A stretch of DNA of 5,856 nucleotides, from assembly GCA_003449195.1 (NCBI GenBank), contig DMID01000245.1:417-6272 (forward strand). The letters are read 5' to 3'. The notes beneath the pieces are model-generated. The model was not told the origin of the DNA. It was given only the letters and a program-made list of their open reading frames with translations, and searched no databases. Numbering within the stretch: the stretch's first letter is position 1; each line of letters begins with the position of its first letter. The translations under genes were made by a program, and so were the position numbers. This stretch comes from Lysobacteraceae bacterium. Lineage in GTDB: Bacteria; Pseudomonadota; Gammaproteobacteria; Xanthomonadales; Xanthomonadaceae. Below are positions 1 through 5,856 of this stretch, piece after piece.

Positions 1-881
1 TGGCGTTGCAAGGCACGCCGGAACGGTGCCTGCCGCGACTCCCAGATGCCTTGCGATTTCATTTCGGCCGCGAGATTGGCACCACGCGCCTGTGCCCGCG
101 CGAGCGATGCGGTGCGCAGCAGTTCGCGCACGATCATCGGCATCAATGCGGCCACCTGTTCGCCCTCGGCACGCAGGCCGCGCAACATGCGCCCTGCCTG
201 GGCGGGCCGCCCGGCCAGCGCGGCCTCGATCAACCCGAACACGTCGTAACGCGCGGCGTCGGCGACCAGGTCGCGCATGCCGGCCGCATCCAGCGCACGC
301 CCGTCGGCCAGCAAGGCCAGCTTGTCGATTTCCTGCGCGGCAGCCAGCAGGTTGCCCTCCACCCGCTCGGCCAGCTCCTGCACCGCCGAAGCATCGGCGC
401 GCACGCCTTTCTCGCGCAGGCGGCGTTCGATCCAGTCGAGCAGTTCGTGCGGCTTGATCGCCCAGGCGACCGACAACACGCCAACCTTGGCCACCGCATC
501 GCTCCACTTGCCCTGATGCGATTTGCTCCAGTCGCCGGCGGTGATCAGCAACACCACATCGCCGGGCGGGTCGGCACAGAAATCGGCCACCACCTGCGCC
601 CCTTCCTTGCCCGGCTTGCCGGACGGGAGGCGCAGTTCGATCAGCCGCATGCTGCTGAACAGACCAGGCGACTGGAACGCACGCTCCAGCGCATTCCAGT
701 CGAAATCCCGGCCGTCGGCGTCGAACACTTCACGCTCGGTGATGCCGTCGGCCCGCGCCCGGGACCTTACCGCGTCGGCGGCCTCCAGCACCCGCAAAGT
801 CTCGGGGCCGGCGATCAGATAGGCCGGCTTGAGCGTTTGCGAGGCGGCCTGCGCGACAAGTTGTTCGGGTTTGAGTTCCAT
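1..881 (-). CDS. holA: DNA polymerase III delta subunit, 3'-truncated by window edge
   Basis: This is the delta subunit of the clamp loader, the wrench that opens the beta sliding clamp at replication forks. Reading leftward from ATG at 881 gives 293 uninterrupted codons to the edge of the window. The start MELKPEQLVAQ, then LKPAYLIAGPE (residues 17-27), DWNALERAFQSPGLFSS (61-77), VEGNLLAAAQEIDKLALL (174-191), DAARYDVFGLIEAAL (208-222) and ELLRTASLARAQ (253-264) line up with remembered E. coli HolA segments (EGNLLALAQALERLSLL, DAAHFTPFHWVDALL). The N-terminal AAA+ region has no Walker A lysine motif, as expected for delta, which does not hydrolyse ATP. E. coli HolA is 343 residues, so about 50 C-terminal residues lie outside the window. 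The gene sits 35 bp after lptE on the same strand, and nadD would be expected next. The identity is firm. Only the missing end is unknown. Confidence 0.95.
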   Translation of the reverse strand, partial: MELKPEQLVAQAASQTLKPAYLIAGPETLRVLEAADAVRSRARADGITEREVFDADGRDFDWNALERAFQSPGLFSSMRLIELRLPSGKPGKEGAQVVADFCADPPGDVVLLITAGDWSKSHQGKWSDAVAKVGVLSVAWAIKPHELLDWIERRLREKGVRADASAVQELAERVEGNLLAAAQEIDKLALLADGRALDAAGMRDLVADAARYDVFGLIEAALAGRPAQAGRMLRGLRAEGEQVAALMPMIVRELLRTASLARAQARGANLAAEMKSQGIWESRQAPFRRALQR

Positions 882-892
882 CGTGCGGCGGG

Positions 893-898
893 TCTCCC
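893..898 (-). promoter_or_regulatory. candidate ribosome binding site of holA
   Basis: The minus strand reads GGGAGA here, 11 bases before the holA ATG at 881. It is the only purine-rich Shine-Dalgarno-like stretch in the 35-bp lptE-holA gap, and it supports the 881 start. The spacing is longer than the usual 5-9 bases, so it may be weak. Confidence 0.4.
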
Positions 899-916
899 GT
901 CGATGTCGGCGAAACC

Positions 917-1477
917 TTACTGCGCCGGCACGGGCGTGGCGGCGGCGGGCTTGGGCGCATCGAGGCCGTTGGCCCGCACCACGCTGTCGATGCGGCGCAG
1001 GATCGAGGCGGCCATGTCCTTGCGCAGTTCGTCGGCGAGGATCTCGCGTTCGGTCGTGGTGCCGGTGGCATCCACCGGCGGGGAGACGTAATCGCGCGAC
1101 AGTTCCACCACCTGCTGCGGCACCAGCACGCTGCCGTCCGGACGCTTGAACACGAAAATCACGGCGTAGCGCAGGCTGAACTCCTGCGCGCGGCCCTGTG
1201 CGTCCAGCGCGATCGGCAGGTCGCCCCAGCGCTCGGACACCACGTCCAGCCGGGCCACGTGCGGATCGGAATCGTCATCCGGGGCGATCTTCGCGCCGGC
1301 CGATTGCAGGCTGCGTTCCAGCGCGGTGACCAGCTCGCTGTACGGCGTGGTCGACACCACCTTTACCGCCGGCACGTCGGCAGGCAACTTGAGCGCATTG
1401 CGCAGGTGGAAGCCGCAACCGGCAAGGCCCGCCACAAGGCCAAGGGCAAGCGCGAAAACGGTCAGCAGTCGGAGCAT
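917..1477 (-). CDS. lptE: LPS-assembly lipoprotein LptE
   Basis: LptE (formerly RlpB) is an outer-membrane lipoprotein that plugs and stabilises the LptD barrel, which inserts lipopolysaccharide into the outer leaflet. The 186-residue product begins MLRLLTVFALALGLVAGLAGC, a short hydrophobic signal peptide ending in the lipobox L-A-G-C. Cys21 is the predicted lipidated residue. The mature start CGFHLR and the later SLRYAVIFVFK and LSRDYVSPPVDATGTTTER segments fit the family, and the length is close to E. coli LptE (193). The ATG at 1477 is preferred over an in-frame TTG at 1513 because the extra 12 residues would put a Pro/Gly-rich leader before the signal peptide. No clear Shine-Dalgarno precedes it. 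The C-terminus is an Ala/Pro-rich tail (APKPAAATPVPAQ), probably disordered. The gene lies between leuS (88 bp away) and holA (35 bp away), the standard gammaproteobacterial order. A small GGGGT/ACCCC inverted repeat (1503-1517) in the upstream gap looks too short to terminate. Confidence 0.93.
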   Translation of the reverse strand: MLRLLTVFALALGLVAGLAGCGFHLRNALKLPADVPAVKVVSTTPYSELVTALERSLQSAGAKIAPDDDSDPHVARLDVVSERWGDLPIALDAQGRAQEFSLRYAVIFVFKRPDGSVLVPQQVVELSRDYVSPPVDATGTTTEREILADELRKDMAASILRRIDSVVRANGLDAPKPAAATPVPAQ

Positions 1478-1565
1478 GGCATCGGGCCCGGGGACGCCGC
1501 ACGGGGTCGGCAACCCCTGCAGTGTGCCTTTTCTGAAGTGAAGGGAAACCGCACGACGGTATGCG

Positions 1566-4208
1566 TCATGCGGCCACGATGTTGACGATCTTGCCGGGCA
1601 CCACGATGAACTTGCGGATCGTCAGGCCCTCCAGATACTTGGCGGTGTTGGGCTCGGCCCGTGCCAGCGCTTCGACCTGGTCCTTCGGCGCATCGGCGGC
1701 CACCTCGATGGTGCCGCGCAGCTTGCCGTTGACCTGCACCGCCAAGGTCAGCGCATCGCGCACCAGCGCGGCCGGGTCGGCCTGCGGGAAGGGCATGTCT
1801 TCCAGCAATGCCTCGGCATGGCCCAGCGCCTGCCACAGCGCATGGCTGGCATGCGGGGTGATGGGGTTGAGCAGCAGCACCATCGCCTCCAGCGCCTCCT
1901 GGCGCACGGCGCGGCCCTGCTCGCCGGCATCGTCGAACTTGCCCAGCGTGTTGGCCAGTTCCATCACCGCGGCGATGGCGGTGTTGAAGCTGTAGCGGCG
2001 GCCGTAATCGTCGCCGACCTTGCCGATGGTCTCGTGGGTCTTGCGGCGCACGGCCTTCTGCTCGGCCGTCAGCGCCCCCGGATCGAGCACGGGCACCGCG
2101 CCATCGGCCACATGTTTCTGTACCAACGCCCACACGCGGCGCAGGAAACGCGCCATGCCGTCCACGCCGGCCTCGTTCCACTCCAGCGACTGCTCGGGCG
2201 GTGCGGCGAACATCGAGAACAGGCGCACCGTGTCGGCGCCGTACTTGCCCACCATCGCCTGCGGGTCCACGCCGTTGTTCTTGGACTTGGACATCTTCTC
2301 GATGCCGCCGATCAGCACCGGCTGGCCGTCGGCCTTCAGCGTGGCGCCGGTGACGCGCGCCTTGTCGTCGCGCTGCACGTCCACGTCGGCCGGGTTGTAC
2401 CAGTCCTTGGAACCATCCGGGTTCTGTCGATAGAAAGTCTCGGCAATCACCATGCCTTGGGTGAGCAGGTTGGTGGCCGGCTCGTCGCTGTCCACCAGCC
2501 GCGCGTCGCGCATGAGCTTGTGGTAGAAGCGGAAATACATCAGGTGCAGGATCGCGTGCTCGATGCCGCCGATGTACTGGTCCACCGGCAGCCAGTAGTT
2601 GCCGCGCTTGTCCACCATCTCGCGCGCACCCGGCGAGGTGTAGCGGGCGTAGTACCAGCTCGACTCCATGAAAGTGTCGAAGGTGTCGGTTTCGCGCTCG
2701 GCCGGCTTGCCGCATTCCGGGCAGCTGCACTTGCGCCATTCCGGGTCGGTCTTGATCGGCGAACCGGTGCCGCTGAATTCCACGTTCTCCGGCAGCACCA
2801 CCGGCAGCTGGTCCTCCGGCACCGGCACCGCGCCGCAGTCCTCGCAGTAGATCACCGGGATCGGGCAGCCCCAGTAGCGCTGGCGGCTCACGCCCCAGTC
2901 GCGCAGGCGGAAGTTGATGCGGCGCTGGCCCTGGCCCTTGCGCTCGAAGCGCTCGGCCAGCGCGTCGAAGGCGCCCTTGAAATCCAGACCGTCGAATTCG
3001 GCCGAATTGACCAGCTCGAACTCGCGCGTCTTGTCGCCGTACCAGTCATGCCAGATGGCCGGGTCGTAGGTCTTTTCGGCCTCGTCGCGCGGGTCCTTCA
3101 GCGCGATCACCTGCCGGATCGGCAGGCCGTATTTGTTGGCGAACTCGAAATCGCGCTCGTCGTGGCCGGGCACTGCCATCACCGCACCGGTGCCGTAGCC
3201 CATCAGCACGAAGTTGGCCACCCAGATCGGCACCTGCTCGCCGGTGACCGGGTGCACGGCCTTCAGGCCGGTGTCCATGCCGCGCTTTTCCTGCGTTTCC
3301 AGCTCGGCCTCGGACACGCCGCCCTTCTTCAATTCGTCGAGGAAGGCGGCCAGCGCCGGGTTGCCCTGCGCGGCCTTCAGCGCCAGCGGGTGTTCGCCGG
3401 CGATCGAGACGAAGCTCACGCCCATCACCGTGTCCGGGCGGGTGGTGAACACGCGCAGCGGCTCCAGCGGCGCACCGCCGGCATCGACCACGTCGAACTG
3501 GATCTCCAAACCCTCGGAGCGGCCGATCCAGTTGCGCTGCATGGTCTTGACCGATTCCGGCCAGCCGTCCAGCGCATCCAGCCCGTCCAGCAGTTCCTGC
3601 GCGTAATCGGTGATGCGCAGGAACCACTGCGGGATCTCGCGCTTTTCCACCAGCGCGCCCGAGCGCCAGCCACGGCCGTCGATCACCTGCTCGTTGGCCA
3701 GCACGGTCTGGTCCACCGGGTCCCAGTTCACCACCGCGTTGCGGCGGTAGGCGATGCCCTTGCGCAGCAGCCGGGTGAACATGCGCTGCTCGTGCACGTA
3801 GTACTCCGGCGTGCAGGTGGCGAACTCGCGCGACCAGTCGATCGCGTAACCCAGCGACTTGAGCTGGCTGCGCATGTGCTCGATGTTCTTGTAGGTCCAC
3901 TGTGCCGGCGGCACCTTGTGCTTGATCGCCGCGTTCTCCGCCGGCAGGCCGAAGGCATCCCAGCCCATCGGCTGCAGCACGTTGTGGCCGGTCATGCGCT
4001 TGTAGCGGCTGATCACGTCGCCGATGGTGTAGTTGCGCACGTGGCCCATGTGCAGCGCGCCGGACGGATACGGCAGCATCGACAGGCAGTAATACTTGGG
4101 CTTGGCCGAGTCTTCCTTGACCTCGAAGGCGTGATGGGCCTCCCAATAGGACTGGGCGGCGGATTCGACCTGCTTCGGGTCGTAGCTGAGGGGCTCGGTG
4201 GCGGACAT
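1566..4208 (-). CDS. leuS: Leucyl-tRNA synthetase
   Basis: This cytosolic class I aminoacyl-tRNA synthetase charges tRNA-Leu and hydrolyses mischarged products. The 880 residues match the bacterial family (E. coli 860). The Rossmann catalytic core carries the HIGH-type motif HMGH at 53-56 and the second signature KMSKS at 638-642. The CP1 editing domain shows the threonine-rich TTRPDT at 255-260 and GHDERD at 348-353. The segment GVSRQRYWGCPIP (439-451) re-enters the core, and ETDTFDTFMESSWYYARY (505-522) is a family hallmark. The anticodon-binding helices and C-terminal domain follow, ending PGKIVNIVAA. Zinc ligands are unusual: the first site has none of the usual cysteines (NWDPVD 161-166, GRGWRS 178-183), while CEDC (455-458) and CPEC (496-499) form a plausible second site. 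The frame stays open upstream to 5027, but family homology begins at MSATEPLSYDP, so ATG 4208 is the start. No Shine-Dalgarno is evident. This is the first gene of the likely leuS-lptE-holA unit. Confidence 0.98.
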   Translation of the reverse strand: MSATEPLSYDPKQVESAAQSYWEAHHAFEVKEDSAKPKYYCLSMLPYPSGALHMGHVRNYTIGDVISRYKRMTGHNVLQPMGWDAFGLPAENAAIKHKVPPAQWTYKNIEHMRSQLKSLGYAIDWSREFATCTPEYYVHEQRMFTRLLRKGIAYRRNAVVNWDPVDQTVLANEQVIDGRGWRSGALVEKREIPQWFLRITDYAQELLDGLDALDGWPESVKTMQRNWIGRSEGLEIQFDVVDAGGAPLEPLRVFTTRPDTVMGVSFVSIAGEHPLALKAAQGNPALAAFLDELKKGGVSEAELETQEKRGMDTGLKAVHPVTGEQVPIWVANFVLMGYGTGAVMAVPGHDERDFEFANKYGLPIRQVIALKDPRDEAEKTYDPAIWHDWYGDKTREFELVNSAEFDGLDFKGAFDALAERFERKGQGQRRINFRLRDWGVSRQRYWGCPIPVIYCEDCGAVPVPEDQLPVVLPENVEFSGTGSPIKTDPEWRKCSCPECGKPAERETDTFDTFMESSWYYARYTSPGAREMVDKRGNYWLPVDQYIGGIEHAILHLMYFRFYHKLMRDARLVDSDEPATNLLTQGMVIAETFYRQNPDGSKDWYNPADVDVQRDDKARVTGATLKADGQPVLIGGIEKMSKSKNNGVDPQAMVGKYGADTVRLFSMFAAPPEQSLEWNEAGVDGMARFLRRVWALVQKHVADGAVPVLDPGALTAEQKAVRRKTHETIGKVGDDYGRRYSFNTAIAAVMELANTLGKFDDAGEQGRAVRQEALEAMVLLLNPITPHASHALWQALGHAEALLEDMPFPQADPAALVRDALTLAVQVNGKLRGTIEVAADAPKDQVEALARAEPNTAKYLEGLTIRKFIVVPGKIVNIVAA

Positions 4209-4236
4209 GGACGCGGGGGACGGCTGAAAACCGCAA

Positions 4237-4242
4237 ATGCTA
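4237..4242 (-). promoter_or_regulatory. weak candidate -10 element for leuS
   Basis: On the minus strand the sequence TAGCAT lies about 30 bases before the leuS ATG, in a locally AT-richer patch of an otherwise GC-rich region. It matches four of six positions of TATAAT. No recognisable -35 is found 16-19 bases upstream, where the sequence is GC-rich. The call rests on position and base composition only. Confidence 0.2.
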
Positions 4243-4248
4243 CCGCAG

Positions 4249-4281
4249 CCGGGCCGGCGCTGCCCGGAAAGCCCGGCCCGG
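4249..4281. repeat. 9-bp perfect inverted repeat in the leuS/cnoX divergent region
   Basis: CCGGGCCGG at 4249-4257 is mirrored by CCGGCCCGG at 4273-4281, with a 15-base spacer. It lies between the leuS -10 candidate and the rightward promoter candidate at 4300, so it could be an operator shared by the two directions, or form RNA structure if leuS transcription starts further upstream. The arms contain only G and C in a GC-rich region, so chance is a real possibility. No T-tract follows on either strand, which argues against a terminator. Confidence 0.45.
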
Positions 4282-4299
4282 ATGGCGCCGCCTGTCGAC

Positions 4300-4329
4300 T
4301 TGCATCCGCCGGCTCTGCCACCATTTGAT
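4300..4329 (+). promoter_or_regulatory. candidate sigma-70 promoter for cnoX
   Basis: TTGCAT (4300-4305) and TTTGAT (4324-4329) are separated by 18 bases and resemble -35 and -10 hexamers, matching three and four of six consensus positions. This is the most AT-rich part of the intergenic region. Transcription would start near 4336, leaving a leader of roughly 20-25 bases before the ATG at 4359. If correct, the upstream in-frame TTG at 4329 overlaps the -10 and cannot be the start codon. Confidence 0.35.
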
Positions 4330-4358
4330 TGATTCCCCTTCCGCTGCCGAGCCCTCCG

Positions 4359-5219
4359 ATGTCCGATCTGCCGCACGTCTTCGATGTCACCACCGATGCC
4401 TTCGAGGCCGATGTCCTGCAGAAATCGATGCAGGTACCGGTGCTGATCGACTTCTGGGCCACCTGGTGCGGGCCGTGCAAGACACTGGGGCCGATCCTGG
4501 AAAAGCTGGCCGGCGAATACAACGGCGCGTTCGAGCTGGCCCGGGTGGACGTGGACAAGGAGCAGGAAATCGCCGCCGCGTTCCAGATCCGTTCGGTGCC
4601 CACCGTGTTTCTGGTCAAGGGCGGACAGATTGCCGACGGCTTCCCCGGCGCGTTGCCGGAAGGCCAGCTGCGCGAATTCCTCAAGCAGCACGGCATCGAA
4701 CGGGCCGCCGCGCCGGTCGAGGCCGAGGCCGTGGACGAAGCCCCGCTCGACCCGCAGGCCGAGGTCGCGCGCCTGCGCGATGCGATTGCCGCCGAACCGG
4801 ACAAGGACGAGCTGAAGCTCGACCTCGCGCTGGCGCTGCTGAAAACCGGCGCAACCACCGAGGCCGAAGCCCTCATCGAGGCGCTGCCGGCCAACCTCGC
4901 CACCGACGACCGCACCGTGCACGCCAAGGCCCGGCTGGGCTTTGCCGCCGTGCTGAAGGACGCCCCGGCCATCGAGGCATTGCAAGCCGCCATTACGGCC
5001 GACCCGGCCGATCTGCACGCCCGCCACCTGCTCGGCGTGCGCCTGCTGCTGGATGGCGACGACGAGGCCGCGCTGGAACAGTTCATCGAAATGCTGCGCA
5101 TCGACCGCGGTTTCGAGAACGGACTGCCGCGCACGGCGCTGATCGATGCGTTCCGGGTGGTGGAAGACGAGGATCTGGTCGGCAAGTACCGCCGCAGGAT
5201 GTCCTCGCTGCTGTTCTGA
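4359..5219 (+). CDS. cnoX: CnoX/YbbN-family thioredoxin-TPR chaperedoxin
   Basis: The 286-residue product has an N-terminal thioredoxin domain (about 8-112) and a C-terminal TPR-like helical domain (about 133-286). The length matches E. coli CnoX/YbbN (284). In the thioredoxin domain VLIDFWATWCGPCK places the CXXC motif at Cys37 and Cys40, and SVPT gives the cis-proline at 81. The last residues, KYRRRMSSLLF, parallel the E. coli ending KYRRQLYALLY. In E. coli this family acts as a holdase that protects oxidised proteins and passes them to GroEL/ES, with the C-terminal helix contacting GroEL. E. coli carries SQHC and lacks thioredoxin activity. Here both active-site cysteines are present, so a combined redox and holdase activity, as reported for Caulobacter CnoX, is the better inference. 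There is no signal peptide, so it is cytosolic. ATG 4359 is chosen over TTG 4329 because homology begins there. No strong Shine-Dalgarno is visible. It is divergent from leuS and followed by two stem-loops. Confidence 0.9.
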   Translation: MSDLPHVFDVTTDAFEADVLQKSMQVPVLIDFWATWCGPCKTLGPILEKLAGEYNGAFELARVDVDKEQEIAAAFQIRSVPTVFLVKGGQIADGFPGALPEGQLREFLKQHGIERAAAPVEAEAVDEAPLDPQAEVARLRDAIAAEPDKDELKLDLALALLKTGATTEAEALIEALPANLATDDRTVHAKARLGFAAVLKDAPAIEALQAAITADPADLHARHLLGVRLLLDGDDEAALEQFIEMLRIDRGFENGLPRTALIDAFRVVEDEDLVGKYRRRMSSLLF

Positions 5220-5233
5220 CCCGCAGCCGGTTC

Positions 5234-5269
5234 GCGGGGCAAGACGTCATCACGACGATCGTGCCCCGC
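5234..5269 (+). terminator. stem-loop just after cnoX, possible terminator or transcript end
   Basis: GCGGGGCA (5234-5241) pairs perfectly with TGCCCCGC (5262-5269). Inside the 20-base loop, CGTC (5245-5248) can pair with GACG (5254-5257), giving a nested stem. It begins 15 bases after the cnoX stop. No T-run follows, so it is not a canonical intrinsic terminator. It may stabilise the 3' end of the message. Confidence 0.4.
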
Positions 5270-5280
5270 ACCGCCAGCGC

Positions 5281-5306
5281 CGTGATGCGGCCTTCGGGCC
5301 ATCACG
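5281..5306 (+). terminator. UUCG-capped hairpin downstream of cnoX, terminator-like
   Basis: CGTGAT (5281-5286) pairs with ATCACG (5301-5306). After a two-base bulge, GGCC (5289-5292) pairs with GGCC (5297-5300) around a TTCG loop. The closing C-G pair makes this a C(UUCG)G tetraloop, one of the most stable RNA loops. It is the second of three hairpins in the cnoX-DUF4442 gap. The T-tract of a textbook terminator is missing. Confidence 0.45.
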
Positions 5307-5318
5307 CCAACCATACGC

Positions 5319-5350
5319 AAGCGAATGGCAAACTCCGTTTTTGTTCGCTT
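5319..5350 (+). repeat. nested inverted repeat upstream of the DUF4442 gene
   Basis: AAGCGAA (5319-5325) is mirrored by TTCGCTT (5344-5350). Further in, three G-T wobble pairs (5326-5328 with 5341-5343), a one-base bulge and AAAC (5330-5333) with GTTT (5337-5340) around a TCC loop extend the stem to about 14 pairs. The alternative ATG at 5325-5327 sits inside the left arm. It could be a leader hairpin or an operator. The sequence alone does not say which. Confidence 0.45.
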
Positions 5351-5351
5351 T

Positions 5352-5371
5352 CGCCACGCCACGCCACGCCA
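5352..5371 (+). repeat. CGCCA pentanucleotide tandem repeat, four copies
   Basis: Four perfect copies of CGCCA run from 5352 to 5371, with a partial CGC after them, ending 10 bases before the preferred DUF4442 start at 5382. Short tandem repeats of this kind can change copy number by slippage. With the 5382 start only leader length would change. With the 5325 start a one-copy change would break the frame. Four copies is at the low end for a phase-variable tract. Confidence 0.6.
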
Positions 5372-5381
5372 CGCAACCACG

Positions 5382-5843
5382 ATGAAGGCATCCGTTTTCC
5401 GTTTCGGCCTCAACGTCTGGCCGCCGTTCCTGTTCACCGGCATCCACGTCGACGCGCTGTCGGCCGACTACCGGCACGCCCGGGTGGAAATGCGCCTGCG
5501 CTTCTGGAACCGCAACTACGTGGGCACGCATTTCGGCGGCAGCCTGTTCGCGATGACCGACCCGTTCTGGATGCTGCTGGTGCTGCACCAGCTCGGCCGG
5601 GACCATTTCGTGTGGGACAAGTCGGCCGAAATCGAATTCGTCAAACCCGGCCGCGGCACCGTGTGGACCCGCTTCGACCTGGACGACGCCACGCTGGCCG
5701 GGCTGCGCCAGACCGCTGCCGGCGGCGACAAGGTGCTGCACTGGTTCGAGAACGAAATCCTTGATGCGCAGGGTGAGGTCGTCGCCCGCGTGCGCAAGCA
5801 GATCTACGTGCGGCTCAAGCCGGACCGGCGGGCCGCCGGCTGA
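5382..5843 (+). CDS. DUF4442 hot-dog-fold protein, PaaI-like, putative thioesterase
   Basis: The 153-residue product resembles DUF4442 proteins, a hot-dog-fold group related to PaaI/YiiD-type acyl-CoA thioesterases. The segment NYVGTHFGGSLFAMTDPFW (45-63) occupies the place of the hot-dog active-site helix, where thioesterases usually have HGG followed by an acidic residue. Here it reads FGG with Asp60. The later strands SAEIEFVKPGRGTVWTRF (81-98), VLHWFENEILDAQGEVVARV (118-137) and RKQIYVRLKP (138-147) give the alternating pattern of the hot-dog sheet. There is no signal peptide, so it is probably cytosolic. An in-frame ATG at 5325 would add 19 residues (MANSVFVRFRHATPRHATT) encoded by a hairpin and a tandem repeat. 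They look non-homologous, so 5382 is preferred. Neither start has a clear Shine-Dalgarno. The substrate is unknown and catalysis is unproven. Its message may be separate from cnoX, given the hairpins between them. Confidence 0.8.
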   Translation: MKASVFRFGLNVWPPFLFTGIHVDALSADYRHARVEMRLRFWNRNYVGTHFGGSLFAMTDPFWMLLVLHQLGRDHFVWDKSAEIEFVKPGRGTVWTRFDLDDATLAGLRQTAAGGDKVLHWFENEILDAQGEVVARVRKQIYVRLKPDRRAAG

Positions 5844-5856
5844 CGACGCGGCCCCG

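Noticed and set aside
6..1091. 361-codon plus-strand open frame opposite holA and lptE
   Set aside because: It crosses two convincing genes in antisense, is low-complexity and shows no recognisable family.
1503..1517. GGGGT/ACCCC inverted repeat between leuS and lptE as a terminator
   Set aside because: The stem is only 5 bp with no T-tract on the minus strand, and the conserved gene order favours co-transcription.
1818..4328. 836-codon plus-strand open frame opposite leuS
   Set aside because: Its His/Arg/Ala-rich translation has no domain pattern and is the complement of a biased GC-rich gene, with no promoter or ribosome binding site at its start.
4209..4358. A T-box or leucine leader-peptide attenuator in front of leuS
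   Set aside because: No T-box sequence elements, no Leu-codon-rich short frame and no hairpin followed by a T-run are visible on the minus strand. T-boxes are also not typical of this group.
4415..4434. CCTGCA/TGCAGG inverted repeat near the start of cnoX
   Set aside because: It lies inside the well-conserved thioredoxin coding sequence, and a 6-bp arm is easily expected by chance.
4209..5027. The leuS frame stays open for 273 codons upstream of its ATG, antisense to cnoX
   Set aside because: LeuRS homology begins at MSATEPLSYDP. The extension has no recognisable domain and runs opposite a clear thioredoxin-TPR gene, as expected from codon bias in high-GC DNA.
4325..5764. 479-codon plus-strand frame overlapping cnoX and the DUF4442 gene
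   Set aside because: It is an Arg/Pro/Gly-rich frame-shifted reading of two well-supported genes.

Overview
The window reads as an ordinary, densely packed chromosomal segment from a high-GC gammaproteobacterium. The gene order and protein sequences look most like the Xanthomonadaceae/Rhodanobacteraceae group, judged from remembered family sequences rather than a search. I see no mobile element, CRISPR array, RNA gene or foreign-looking stretch.

Positions 1-4208, minus strand: leuS (leucyl-tRNA synthetase), then lptE (outer-membrane LPS-assembly lipoprotein), then holA (clamp-loader delta subunit). This is the conserved leuS-lptE-holA-(nadD) order of gammaproteobacteria. The gaps are 88 and 35 bp and neither holds a convincing terminator, so one transcript is likely. 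holA runs off the left edge and lacks roughly its last 50 codons.

Positions 4209-4358: a 150-bp divergent intergenic region between leuS and the plus-strand genes. It holds a 9-bp perfect inverted repeat, a moderate promoter candidate for the rightward gene and only a weak -10-like site for leuS.

Positions 4359-5843, plus strand: a thioredoxin-TPR protein of the CnoX/YbbN family with an intact WCGPC active site, then 162 bp with three consecutive stem-loops and a CGCCA pentanucleotide repeat, then a hot-dog-fold DUF4442 protein (PaaI-like, thioesterase-related). The last 13 bases are non-coding.

The three leftward genes serve unrelated essential tasks (translation, envelope assembly, replication). 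CnoX would act in protein quality control. The DUF4442 role is unknown. No undescribed multi-gene system is visible. The best second looks are the swapped zinc-ligand pattern in LeuRS, the redox-competent CnoX active site, and the repeat and hairpin cluster around the alternative starts of the DUF4442 gene.
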